From Rhodospirillales bacterium (GTDB taxonomy: Bacteria > Pseudomonadota > Alphaproteobacteria > CACIAM-22H2), in NCBI GenBank assembly GCA_016195145.1, contig JACQAF010000241.1, positions 1-9,369 on the forward strand: a stretch of DNA of 9,369 bases, given 5' to 3'. Shown piece after piece: positions 1-6,580 of the stretch. The notes beneath the pieces were generated by a model. The model did not search any database. It worked only from the letters and a program-made list of their open reading frames with translations, and was not told the origin of the DNA. The position numbers and the translations under genes are program-made. How positions within the stretch are numbered: the stretch's first letter is position 1; every line of letters begins with the position of its first letter.

Positions 1-645
1 ATCGACGCCATCGCCGGGCTGGACACGCTCGCCGGCGGTTCGTGGCTCGGGGTTAACGATACGGGCGTGGTCGCCGGGGTGCTGAACCGGCCGGGAACGC
101 TCGGCCCCGCGCCCGATGCGCGTTCGCGCGGCGAGCTGGTGCTCGAAGCGCTCGACCATGCCGACGCCGTTGCGGCGGCAACCGCGCTTGCCGGGCTGGA
201 CCCGCGCGCCTACCGGCCGTTCAATCTTGTCATCGCCGACAATCGCGATGCTTTCTGGATGAAATCGCAGGGCCGGCAAGGCCCGCCGCGCGTGACCGTC
301 GAGCCGCTGCCCGAAGGCCTGTCGATGATCACCGCCCACGACCGCAACGACGAGTCGGGATCGGCGCGCATCCGTCACTATCTGCCGCGCTTCCGCCGCG
401 CGGCCCCGCCCGACCCCGATGCCGGTGACTGGCGGGAATGGGAAGCGCTGCTCGCCAGCCGCGACAGCGTCCCGGAAGCGGGACCGGAGGGGGCGATGAA
501 CATCGTCACCACGCGCGGTTTCGGCACCGTTTCCTCGTCGCTGATCGCCCTGCCGGCCCCCGGCCGCAAGCCCGCGGCGCGGCCGGTCTGGCGTTTCGCA
601 ACCGGGCCTTCGGATGCATTTCACTACGCCGATGTAACGCTTTGA
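1..645 (+). CDS. NRDE (TANGO2-like) family protein, C-terminal part
   Basis: The reading frame is open from the first base, so the start lies left of the window; 214 residues and a TGA stop are visible. The visible N-terminal stretch reads GLDTLAGGSWLGVNDTG, followed by LNRPGTLG, then SRGELVLEAL, and PFNLVIADNRDAFWM further on. This order of motifs is typical of the NRDE/TANGO2 family (Ntn-hydrolase-like fold, named after the Asn-Arg-Asp-Glu motif at the missing N-terminus). Near the C-terminus the MNIVTTRGFGTVSSSLIALP segment and the closing FATGPSDAFHYADV match the usual end of the family. The biochemical function of bacterial members is not settled; the animal homologue TANGO2 is linked to lipid/heme homeostasis. 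It precedes purC by 111 bases, and I see no clear terminator between them. Family assignment is fairly firm, function is not. Confidence 0.85.
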   Translation: MDAIAGLDTLAGGSWLGVNDTGVVAGVLNRPGTLGPAPDARSRGELVLEALDHADAVAAATALAGLDPRAYRPFNLVIADNRDAFWMKSQGRQGPPRVTVEPLPEGLSMITAHDRNDESGSARIRHYLPRFRRAAPPDPDAGDWREWEALLASRDSVPEAGPEGAMNIVTTRGFGTVSSSLIALPAPGRKPAARPVWRFATGPSDAFHYADVTL

Positions 646-668
646 CCGGGCTTTGCAATCCGGCGTCG

Positions 669-697
669 TTGCAGTGCGGCGAATGACGGGCTATATA
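669..697 (+). promoter_or_regulatory. Putative sigma-70-type promoter of purC
   Basis: TTGCAG (669-674) and TATATA (692-697) are separated by 17 bases, which fits a housekeeping promoter. It lies in the only gap before purC and would give a leader of about 50 bases. A near-identical layout (TTGCCG, 17 bases, TATATG) occurs before purQ. The -35 match is moderate and no start site has been mapped, so this is inference from spacing and position. Confidence 0.5.
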
Positions 698-756
698 GGC
701 GAGGAATTCGCAACGCCGCTCCGGCGCGATGCCCGCTTCCCCACGGCGAAAATCCT

Positions 757-1524
757 ATGTCCCGACGCAAACAGCTTTATGAAGGCAAGGCCAAGGTATT
801 GTTCGAGGGGCCCGAGCCGGGCACCCTTGTCCAGTATTTCAAGGACGACGCGACCGCCTTCAACAACAAGAAAAAGGGCGTGATCACCGGCAAGGGCGTC
901 CTCAACAACCGCATTTCGGAATATCTGATGATGCGGCTGGAGGAGATCGGCGTGCCGACGCATTTCGTGCGCCGGCTCAATATGCGCGAGCAGCTGGTGC
1001 GCGAAGTCGAAATCGTCCCGATCGAGGTGGTGATCCGCAATGTCGCCGCCGGCTCGTTCTCGCAGCGCTTCGGCGTGCCCGAGGGGCAGCCCCTGCCCCG
1101 CTCGGTGGTCGAGTATTATTACAAGAACGACCAGCTCGGCGACCCGATGGTCTCGGAAGAGCACATCACCGCTTTCGGCTGGGCGACGACTCACGATCTC
1201 GACGACATCATGGCGATGGCGCTGCGCATCAACGATTTTCTCTCCGGCCTGTTCCTCGGCGTCGGGATCAAGTTGATCGACTTCAAGGTCGAGTTCGGCC
1301 GCCTGTGGAACGAGAACGACGAGATGCGCATCGTGCTGGCCGACGAGATCAGCCCGGATTGCTGCCGGCTGTGGGACATCAAGACCAACGAGAAGATGGA
1401 CAAGGACCGTTTCCGCCGCGACCTCGGCAAGGTCGAAGAGGCCTACCAGGAAGTGGCGCGGCGGCTCGGCATCCTGCCCGAAAGCGGTCCGCGCGACCTC
1501 AAGGGCCCCAACATTATGCAGTAG
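757..1524 (+). CDS. purC: Phosphoribosylaminoimidazole-succinocarboxamide synthase (SAICAR synthetase)
   Basis: PurC joins CAIR with aspartate using ATP to give SAICAR, a cytosolic step of de novo IMP synthesis. The 255-residue product is full length for the short bacterial form. It begins with the nucleotide-binding segment LYEGKAKVLF (residues 7-16), followed by DDATAFNNKKKG (30-41). The first family signature is seen as PIEVVIRNVAAGSF (88-101) and the second as LIDFKVEFG (173-181); DEISPD at 196-201 is the conserved acidic segment near the active site. The chosen ATG gives the expected N-terminus MSRRKQLYEGKAK; its ribosome binding site is weak. purS follows after 18 bases, so the two are almost certainly co-transcribed. 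Several long antisense frames across it are shadows. Confidence 0.98.
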   Translation: MSRRKQLYEGKAKVLFEGPEPGTLVQYFKDDATAFNNKKKGVITGKGVLNNRISEYLMMRLEEIGVPTHFVRRLNMREQLVREVEIVPIEVVIRNVAAGSFSQRFGVPEGQPLPRSVVEYYYKNDQLGDPMVSEEHITAFGWATTHDLDDIMAMALRINDFLSGLFLGVGIKLIDFKVEFGRLWNENDEMRIVLADEISPDCCRLWDIKTNEKMDKDRFRRDLGKVEEAYQEVARRLGILPESGPRDLKGPNIMQ

Positions 1525-1528
1525 GCGC

Positions 1529-1533
1529 GAGGA
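1529..1533 (+). promoter_or_regulatory. Ribosome binding site of purS
   Basis: GAGGA lies 9 bases before the purS ATG, within the 18-base gap after the purC stop. It supports ATG 1543 as the purS start. Confidence 0.6.
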
Positions 1534-1542
1534 CGCACGCGG

Positions 1543-1785
1543 ATGAAGGCCAGGATTCACGTCACCCTCAAGAACGGCGTTCTCGACCCCCAGGGCAAGG
1601 CGATCGGCCACGCTCTCGGCAATCTCGGCTTTGCCGGGGTCGGCGAGGTGCGCCAAGGCAAGTTCATCGAGATCGAGTTTGCCGAACGCGACCGCGCCAA
1701 GGCCGAGGCCGCGGTCAAGCAGATGTGCGAGAAGCTGCTCGCCAACACGGTAATCGAGAACTACGCAATCGAGCTCGTCGGCTAG
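1543..1785 (+). CDS. purS: Phosphoribosylformylglycinamidine synthase, PurS subunit
   Basis: PurS is the small structural subunit of three-part FGAM synthase. It bridges the glutaminase PurQ and the synthetase PurL and helps ammonia pass between them. The 80-residue product is the usual length. It opens with the beta strand MKARIHVTLKNGVLDPQGKAI and continues with the conserved ALGNLGF and VGEVRQGKFIEIEF segments (about residues 24-46). It ends with a helix and the typical NTVIENYAIELVG strand. GAGGA nine bases upstream supports the start. In many alphaproteobacteria purQ follows directly; here an opposite-strand gene sits between them, so purS closes this purC-purS unit and must be matched in level with purQL from a separate promoter. 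Confidence 0.97.
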   Translation: MKARIHVTLKNGVLDPQGKAIGHALGNLGFAGVGEVRQGKFIEIEFAERDRAKAEAAVKQMCEKLLANTVIENYAIELVG

Positions 1786-1795
1786 CGCCGCGGGC

Positions 1796-1813
1796 CGGCC
1801 GGAATCCCGGCCG
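1796..1813. terminator. Possible bidirectional hairpin between purS and the Hpt gene
   Basis: A 7-bp perfect GC stem (CGGCCGG / CCGGCCG) with a four-base loop lies between the convergent stops of purS and the minus-strand Hpt gene. It is well placed to end both transcripts. Neither side has a T run, so it is not a canonical intrinsic terminator and could simply be a GC-rich palindrome. Confidence 0.35.
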
Positions 1814-1833
1814 CCGAAACCGCCGCCAACCCG

Positions 1834-2619
1834 TCAGCCGATCCCGTATTTGGTGATCACCTCGGCGAGGTCGTCGCTCAGTCGGTCGCCGGTGCGGATG
1901 GTCGGAATGCCGGTCGGCAATCCCTTCTTCGCCAGTTCGTCGCCCGAAAAACTGGTCAGGATGGCGACCGGAATCCTGGCCGTCGCCGCCATCGCGCTCA
2001 GCGCCCGTACGAGGTCGATGCCCGACAGCTCCGCCATTGTCGCCGAGGCGATGACCAGATTGGGCTTCATGCGGATGGCGAGCGTGAACGCTTCGGTCGG
2101 CGACTGGGTGAGCACGGTGCGGATGCCGCAGGCGGCAAGATCCCGCGCCACACCCCGGCCCATCGCCCGCGACGAGATGACCAGGAGCGCCTCGACGTTG
2201 CGCAGCTCGATGTCGTCGGGATTGAACGAGCGCGGCATCGGCAAGGCGCGCAGCGCCGTGGCCACCGCCGCATCGTCCGGCGGAAGCTTCTTGGCGATGG
2301 CGTCGTCCATCGCGTCGATATGGGTACGGATGTCGGCGAGCGCGCGATCGCCGCGCGAGGCGTCGAGATCGTCGAGATAGTTCTCCAGCCGGTGCGCGAT
2401 CATCGAAACCAGCGGGAAGCCCGAGGCGTCGCCCATCCCCTTGAGGGTGTGGGCGTCGCGGCGCAGCTGCGGCAGGGCGGCATCGATCTCGATTTCGCCC
2501 TCGACGATCTGGTCGACCAGCTTGTCCATGCCGGTCAGGCGTTCGTCCGAATCCTCGCGGAAGGACTGACGCAGATTTTCAAACGGATCGTCCCCACGGG
2601 CCGGGCTGATGACCGACAT
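1834..2619 (-). CDS. Hpt-domain protein with degenerate receiver domain
   Basis: With the ATG at 2619 the product has 261 residues. The N-terminal half is a histidine-phosphotransfer helical bundle (about residues 10-115) with the motif HTLKGMG at 57-63; His57 is the expected phosphorylated residue. A linker leads to a CheY-like alpha/beta domain (about 142-261). There VEALLVISS stands where receivers have the acidic pair (Ser149-Ser150), and PNLVIASATM puts Ser192 at the phospho-acceptor Asp position. Thr222 in AILTSF is kept, but the conserved Lys of TKP is replaced (TIRT). It is therefore probably a phosphorelay intermediate with a non-phosphorylatable pseudo-receiver. The ATG at 2619 has AGGAAAA just upstream; a TTG at 2661 in the same frame is less likely. 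No kinase or regulator partner is visible. It lies antisense to the surrounding purine genes. Confidence 0.85.
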   Translation of the reverse strand: MSVISPARGDDPFENLRQSFREDSDERLTGMDKLVDQIVEGEIEIDAALPQLRRDAHTLKGMGDASGFPLVSMIAHRLENYLDDLDASRGDRALADIRTHIDAMDDAIAKKLPPDDAAVATALRALPMPRSFNPDDIELRNVEALLVISSRAMGRGVARDLAACGIRTVLTQSPTEAFTLAIRMKPNLVIASATMAELSGIDLVRALSAMAATARIPVAILTSFSGDELAKKGLPTGIPTIRTGDRLSDDLAEVITKYGIG

Positions 2620-2624
2620 TGGTT

Positions 2625-2631
2625 TTCCTGT
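2625..2631 (-). promoter_or_regulatory. Ribosome binding site that decides the Hpt gene start
   Basis: On the minus strand the bases before ATG 2619 read ACAGGAAAACCA. The AGGAAAA core is at a normal distance from that ATG, whereas the upstream in-frame TTG at 2661 has no comparable site. This favours the 261-residue product. Confidence 0.6.
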
Positions 2632-2738
2632 CAATGTGTTAGGGTGGCATTCTGAGAGCAAATCGAGATTGGTTGGTGGCCGTCATCCTAGTCCAGGATC
2701 GCTAAGAAACAGTTGATCCCGATAGGCCGGCTTAGCCT

Positions 2739-2767
2739 TTGCCGCCGCCGGGCGAATCCTCTATATG
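2739..2767 (+). promoter_or_regulatory. Putative sigma-70-type promoter of purQ-purL-bolA-grxD
   Basis: TTGCCG (2739-2744) and TATATG (2762-2767) are 17 bases apart, the same geometry as the purC candidate. Transcription would start near 2774 and give a leader of about 20 bases before the purQ ATG. A separate promoter is needed because the opposite-strand gene breaks the link to purC-purS. The spacer contains GGCGAAT, which is also found before the purC -10. The promoter is unproven. Confidence 0.5.
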
Positions 2768-2795
2768 AGGGGCCACAACGCATGTCCCCGCAGCC

Positions 2796-3485
2796 ATGAA
2801 AACCGCCGTCATCGTCTTTCCCGGCTCCAACCGCGAGCACGACGTCGCCGACGCGCTCCGCCGTTCGACCGGCAAGGCCCCCGCCCTCGTCTGGCATCGC
2901 GACAGCGAGCTTCCCGACGTCGATCTCGTGGTCCTGCCGGGCGGTTTTGCCTACGGCGATTATCTGCGCACCGGGGCGATCGCCGCCCGCTCGCCGGTGA
3001 TGAACGAGGTCATCCGCCGGGCCGAAAAGGGCGTCGCGGTGGTCGGCATCTGCAACGGCTTCCAGATTTTGTGCGAATCCGGCCTGCTGCCCGGCGTGCT
3101 GCTGTCCAACGCCAGCCTCAAATTCGTCTGCCGTGACGTGCATCTGCGCGTCGAGACGAGCCAAAGCCTGTTCACCGCGCGCTATCAGACTGGCGAAGTG
3201 CTGCGCGTCCCCGTCGCCCATCACGACGGCAATTATTTCGCCGACGACGCGACGCTCGACCGGCTCGAAGACAAGGGCCAGGTCGCCTTCCGTTATTGCG
3301 CCGCCGATGGCGCGGTCCAAACAGCGGCGAACCCCAACGGCTCGGCCCGCAATATCGCCGGCGTGTTCAATGCGACCAAGAACGTCCTCGGCCTGATGCC
3401 GCATCCCGAAAACGCGACCGACTCGCTCCTCGGCTCGACCGACGGGCGCGGGCTGTTCGACAGCCTCGCCGACGCGCTGGTCTGA
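2796..3485 (+). CDS. purQ: Phosphoribosylformylglycinamidine synthase, glutaminase subunit PurQ
   Basis: PurQ is the class I glutamine amidotransferase of FGAM synthase; it frees ammonia from glutamine for PurL. The 229-residue length is normal. It begins with the family-typical KTAVIVFPGSNREHD. The oxyanion segment PGGFAYGDYLR is at 48-58, the nucleophile is Cys86 in GICNGFQIL, and the other triad residues are His203 and Glu205 in MPHPE. The ATG at 2796 gives the standard N-terminus; an ATG at 2782 is out of frame. No strong ribosome binding site is seen. The stop overlaps the purL ATG by one base (TGATG), so translation of the two is probably coupled. Confidence 0.98.
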   Translation: MKTAVIVFPGSNREHDVADALRRSTGKAPALVWHRDSELPDVDLVVLPGGFAYGDYLRTGAIAARSPVMNEVIRRAEKGVAVVGICNGFQILCESGLLPGVLLSNASLKFVCRDVHLRVETSQSLFTARYQTGEVLRVPVAHHDGNYFADDATLDRLEDKGQVAFRYCAADGAVQTAANPNGSARNIAGVFNATKNVLGLMPHPENATDSLLGSTDGRGLFDSLADALV

Positions 3486-5695
3486 TGGCGGCGACCGCGA
3501 CCACCGCACGGCCCACCGACCTGATGGGCCTGTCCGAGGCCGAATACGACCGCGCGGTCGCCATTCTCGGCCGCACGCCGAACCGCACCGAGCTTGGCAT
3601 CTTCTCGGTGATGTGGAGCGAACATTGCTCCTACAAATCGTCGAAGAAATGGCTGAAGACCCTGCCGACCAAGGCGCCATGGGTGATCTGCGGCCCGGGC
3701 GAGAACGCCGGCGTCATCGATATCGGCGACGGCCAGGCGGCGATCTTCAAAATCGAAAGCCATAATCACCCGTCGTTCATCGAGCCTTACCAGGGGGCGG
3801 CGACCGGCGTCGGCGGCATCCTGCGCGACGTGTTCACCATGGGGGCCCGACCGATCGCCAATCTGAACGCGCTGCGCTTCGGCGACCCGGCGCATCCGAA
3901 GACGCGCCACCTCGTTGCCGGCGTGGTCGCTGGCATCGGCGGCTACGGCAACTGCGTCGGCGTGCCGACAGTGGGCGGCGAGACCAATTTCCACGCATCC
4001 TATAACGGCAACTGCCTGGTCAACGCGATGACCGTCGGCATCGCCGACGCCAAGCGGATTTTCTATTCGGCCGCCGCCGGCCCCGGCAATCCAGTGGTCT
4101 ATGTCGGCGCCAAGACGGGACGCGACGGCATCCATGGCGCAACCATGGCCTCGGCCGAATTCGACGACAAGTCGGAGGAAAAACGCCCGACCGTCCAGGT
4201 CGGCGACCCGTTCACCGAGAAGCTGCTGATCGAGGCGTGCCTTGAACTGATGGCGACCGATGTCATCGTCGCCATCCAGGACATGGGCGCCGCCGGGCTC
4301 ACCTCGTCCTCGGTCGAGATGGCCGGCAAGGGCGGCCTCGGCATCGAACTCGATCTCGACCGCGTACCGACGCGCGAAACCGGCATGACGGCCTACGAGA
4401 TCATGCTCTCCGAAAGCCAGGAGCGCATGCTGATGGTCCTCAAGCCGGGGCGCGAGGACGTGGCGATGAAGATTTTCGCCAAATACGAACTCGACTGCGC
4501 GGTCATCGGCCGGGTGACCACCACCGGCAAGCTCGTGCTGCGCAAGAACGGCGCGGTGCAGGCGGAATTGCCGGTCGAGCCCATCGCCACCCAGGCCCCC
4601 GAATACGACCGGCCATGGACGGCGGCCGCCAAGCGCCCCGTTCTTGCCGCCGCCGACGCGCCGGTCCGCGACCCGGGCGTGGCGCTGAAGGCGCTCATGG
4701 CCTCGCCCGATCTCGCCAGCCGGCGCTGGATCTGGGAGCAATACGATCATCTGGTGCGCGGCCACACGGTCCAGCGCCCCGGCGGCGACGCCGCCATCGT
4801 GCGCCTGCCCGACAGCCGCAAGGGCCTCGCCCTCGTCGTCGATTGCACGCCGCGTTACTGCCATGCCGATCCCGAGACCGGCGGCGCGCAGGCGGTCGTC
4901 GAAACCTGGCGCAACCTGACCGCGGTCGGCGCGCGGCCGCTGGCCATCACCGACAACATGAACTTCGGTAACCCCGAGCGGCCGGAAATCATGGGCCAGT
5001 TCGTCGGCGCAATCGCCGGCATGCGCGCGGCGTGTCTTGCCCTCGACTACCCGGTCGTCTCGGGCAACGTATCGCTTTACAACGAAACCAACGGTCAGGC
5101 GATCCTGCCCGCGCCGGTGATCGGCGGCGTCGGCTTGGTCGACGATGTCGCCCAGACCGTCGATCTCGCCTTCAAGCAGGCAGGCGACGCCATCATTCTG
5201 ATCGGCAAAACCGAAGGCTGGCTCGGCGCATCGTTGTATTTGCGCGAATTATGCGGGCGGGAACCGGTTTCCGCGCAGATTTGGGCCCCGCCGCCGGTCG
5301 ATCTGGCCGCCGAACGGCGGAACGGCGATTGCGTGCGCAGCCTGATCCGCGACGGCCGGATCAATGCCTGCCACGACCTGTCCGACGGCGGCCTTCTGGT
5401 CGCATTGGCCGAGATGGCGCTGACCGGCGATCTCGGCTTCGAGGTCGCGGCACCGGCCAGCGACGTCCTGGCGCATGCTTTCCTGTTCGGCGAGGATCAG
5501 GGCCGTTACCTCACCACCGCCGCCGACTCCGCGGTCGCGCTCGCTGCCTGCCGTGCCGCCGGGGTTCCGGCCCTGGTGCTCGGGCGCGTTGCCACGGGGG
5601 GCCAATTGACACTCGACGGGCGGCCGCTTATATCCCTCGAAGGGTTACGCGCGGTGCATGAGGGCTGGCTGCCCGCCTATATGGCCGGAAAGTAA
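3485..5695 (+). CDS. purL: Phosphoribosylformylglycinamidine synthase, PurL subunit (small form)
   Basis: PurL uses ATP and ammonia from PurQ to turn FGAR into FGAM. The ATG at 3485 overlaps the purQ stop and gives 736 residues, the size of the short PurL that works with separate PurS and PurQ. The frame is open further upstream inside purQ, but that extension is not homologous. Visible motifs in order: WSEHCSYKSSKKWL (44-57), GPGENAGVIDIGDG (70-83), KIESHNHPSFIEPYQGAATG (89-108) with the catalytic-region His93, DMGAAGLTSSSVEMAGKGG (266-284), ITDNMNFGNPERPE (488-501), SGNVSLYNET (526-535) and CHDLSDGGLLVALAEM (629-644). These cover both AIRS-like halves of the duplicated fold. No frameshift or missing motif is seen. 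bolA follows after 24 bases. Confidence 0.98.
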   Translation: MAATATTARPTDLMGLSEAEYDRAVAILGRTPNRTELGIFSVMWSEHCSYKSSKKWLKTLPTKAPWVICGPGENAGVIDIGDGQAAIFKIESHNHPSFIEPYQGAATGVGGILRDVFTMGARPIANLNALRFGDPAHPKTRHLVAGVVAGIGGYGNCVGVPTVGGETNFHASYNGNCLVNAMTVGIADAKRIFYSAAAGPGNPVVYVGAKTGRDGIHGATMASAEFDDKSEEKRPTVQVGDPFTEKLLIEACLELMATDVIVAIQDMGAAGLTSSSVEMAGKGGLGIELDLDRVPTRETGMTAYEIMLSESQERMLMVLKPGREDVAMKIFAKYELDCAVIGRVTTTGKLVLRKNGAVQAELPVEPIATQAPEYDRPWTAAAKRPVLAAADAPVRDPGVALKALMASPDLASRRWIWEQYDHLVRGHTVQRPGGDAAIVRLPDSRKGLALVVDCTPRYCHADPETGGAQAVVETWRNLTAVGARPLAITDNMNFGNPERPEIMGQFVGAIAGMRAACLALDYPVVSGNVSLYNETNGQAILPAPVIGGVGLVDDVAQTVDLAFKQAGDAIILIGKTEGWLGASLYLRELCGREPVSAQIWAPPPVDLAAERRNGDCVRSLIRDGRINACHDLSDGGLLVALAEMALTGDLGFEVAAPASDVLAHAFLFGEDQGRYLTTAADSAVALAACRAAGVPALVLGRVATGGQLTLDGRPLISLEGLRAVHEGWLPAYMAGK

Positions 5696-5719
5696 CCCCA
5701 TCTATACAAGGGTCATTCA

Positions 5720-5959
5720 ATGCCGATGCCGGCTGCCGAGATCGAGAAGCTGATCCGCGATGCGTTGCCCGACGCGCGCGTTTCGATCGAGGATTTGCGC
5801 GGCGATGGCGATCATTACGCCGCGCATGTCATCTCGGCGTCTTTCAAGGGCAAGACCCGCGTTCAGCAGCACCAGATGGTTTACCAGGCGCTTAAAGGCC
5901 GGATGGGCAACGAATTGCACGCCATGGCGCTGCAAACCTCCATCCCCGACAGCGCCTGA
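5720..5959 (+). CDS. bolA: BolA/IbaG-family protein
   Basis: This 79-residue protein is full length for the short BolA class. It shows the helix AAEIEKLIRDALPDA, the loop LRGDGDHYAAHVIS (26-39), SFKGKTRVQQHQMVYQAL (41-58) with His51, and LHAMALQT (66-73) with His67. In related BolA proteins, the His in the C-terminal xHA(L/M) motif ligates a [2Fe-2S] cluster shared with a monothiol glutaredoxin. The next gene encodes such a glutaredoxin, which strongly supports that pairing here. AAGGG at 5708-5712 sits 7 bases before the ATG; a second ATG two codons in (5726) is possible. It is probably part of the purQL transcript. The DGDH form resembles the IbaG/BolA2 subgroup more than classical E. coli BolA, so the bolA symbol is used in the broad sense. 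Confidence 0.93.
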   Translation: MPMPAAEIEKLIRDALPDARVSIEDLRGDGDHYAAHVISASFKGKTRVQQHQMVYQALKGRMGNELHAMALQTSIPDSA

Positions 5960-5972
5960 TCCCGTATACCCG

Positions 5973-5977
5973 AGGAG
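5973..5977 (+). promoter_or_regulatory. Ribosome binding site of grxD
   Basis: AGGAG lies 8 bases before the grxD ATG, in the 26-base gap after bolA. It is the strongest ribosome binding site in the plus-strand cluster and fits the high demand expected for a glutaredoxin. Confidence 0.7.
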
Positions 5978-5985
5978 ACCGGACC

Positions 5986-6321
5986 ATGGACACCACCGTC
6001 ACCGACCGCATCCGCAACGACATTCAGTCGAATGATATCGTGCTCTACATGAAGGGCTCGCCGATCTTCCCGCAATGCGGGTTTTCGGCCGCGATCGTCC
6101 AGGTGCTCACCCATCTCGGGGTCAAGTTCAAGGGCGTCGACGTGCTGTCCGACCCGTCGATCCGCCAAGGGATCAAGGAATTCTCCAACTGGCCAACCGT
6201 TCCCCAGCTTTATGTAAAGGGCGAGTTCGTCGGCGGATGCGACATCGTGCGCGAGATGTTCCAGACCGGCGAGCTGCAAGAACTGCTCCAGGCGCGCGGC
6301 GTCGAGGTCAAGGTCGCCTAG
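5986..6321 (+). CDS. grxD: Monothiol glutaredoxin (CGFS type, Grx4/GrxD)
   Basis: The 111-residue product is a complete single-domain monothiol glutaredoxin. It has the signature KGSPIFPQCGFSAA (23-36) with the single active-site Cys31 (CGFS), the glutathione-binding TVPQLYVKGEFVGGCD (71-86) and Lys23. Proteins of this class bind a [2Fe-2S] cluster with glutathione as dimers or with BolA and pass clusters to target proteins; they have little ordinary disulfide reductase activity. The immediate upstream bolA gives the usual partner. AGGAG at 5973-5977 supports the start. It is the last gene of the purQ-purL-bolA-grxD unit: a strong intrinsic terminator follows 27 bases after the stop. Confidence 0.97.
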   Translation: MDTTVTDRIRNDIQSNDIVLYMKGSPIFPQCGFSAAIVQVLTHLGVKFKGVDVLSDPSIRQGIKEFSNWPTVPQLYVKGEFVGGCDIVREMFQTGELQELLQARGVEVKVA

Positions 6322-6348
6322 CCCGCACGCCATACGCGCGACGATTAG

Positions 6349-6373
6349 CGGCGGGCTTCGGCCCGCCGTTTTT
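6349..6373 (+). terminator. Intrinsic terminator after grxD
   Basis: A perfect 8-bp stem (CGGCGGGC / GCCCGCCG) closes on a stable TTCG tetraloop and is followed at once by five T. This is a textbook rho-independent terminator and marks the 3' end of the purine/Fe-S operon. Confidence 0.95.
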
Positions 6374-6395
6374 ACATAAGACAGGTTTTTACACG

Positions 6396-6405
6396 GGGTA
6401 TACCC
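6396..6405. repeat. 10-bp perfect palindrome GGGTATACCC
   Basis: The bases at 6396-6405 read the same on both strands. The site is 23 bases after the terminator T run, in the leader of the hydrolase gene. It could be a small operator or chance; GTATACCCG also occurs at 5964-5972, before grxD. Confidence 0.4.
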
Positions 6406-6428
6406 GCCGGCGCCGTTGCCGCGCCGGC
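6406..6428. repeat. Perfect 8-bp inverted repeat in the hydrolase leader
   Basis: GCCGGCGC (6406-6413) pairs exactly with GCGCCGGC (6421-6428) across a 7-base loop. No T run follows, so it is not a plain terminator. It directly joins the palindrome on its left and the CRP-like site on its right. Confidence 0.5.
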
Positions 6429-6429
6429 C

Positions 6430-6445
6430 TGTGATCGACGTCACT
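6430..6445. promoter_or_regulatory. CRP-like binding site upstream of the lipoprotein hydrolase
   Basis: TGTGA-N6-TCACT matches the CRP consensus TGTGA-N6-TCACA at nine of ten arm positions. It lies about 136-151 bases before the hydrolase ATG, between two gene units. Alphaproteobacteria carry CRP/FNR-family regulators, but their exact sites vary, so this is a motif match without proof of binding. Confidence 0.35.
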
Positions 6446-6580
6446 GCCCGACCGGCCAAGATCGACGACGATTGCACCCATTCTCCGGTTCCTGCGTCCA
6501 TCAAGGGGCCCTACCGGAGATGAAGAAAGAAGATCAATAAATCCGCCCGCCTTGGGACGGTATTCGGAGCCCTATCGTCG

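Noticed and set aside
729..782. 17-codon open frame overlapping the purC start, as a possible leader peptide
   Set aside because: There is no ribosome binding site and no attenuator-like hairpin; it is probably chance.
691..1656. Antisense open frame opposite purC and purS
   Set aside because: It is a mirror-frame shadow with no domain and no ribosome binding site I could identify.
2620..2661. TTG start adding 14 residues to the Hpt protein
   Set aside because: There is no ribosome binding site, while AGGAAAA stands before the ATG at 2619.
3296..3484. In-frame upstream extension of purL inside purQ
   Set aside because: The added residues are Arg-rich and unlike any PurL N-terminus; the ATG at 3485 with the TGATG overlap gives the family length.
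3293..4864. Long antisense open frame of 523 codons opposite purQ/purL
   Set aside because: It lies wholly opposite purL and the end of purQ, with a His/Asp/Arg-rich composition typical of antisense frames in GC-rich genes; it shows no recognisable domain.
5964..5972. GTATACCCG shared with 6398-6406, as a grxD operator
   Set aside because: A nine-base match over this distance can be chance, and the first copy lacks the palindromic flank.
6520..6540. Six-codon frame MKKEDQ before the hydrolase
   Set aside because: It is too short, and nothing but a start and stop supports it.
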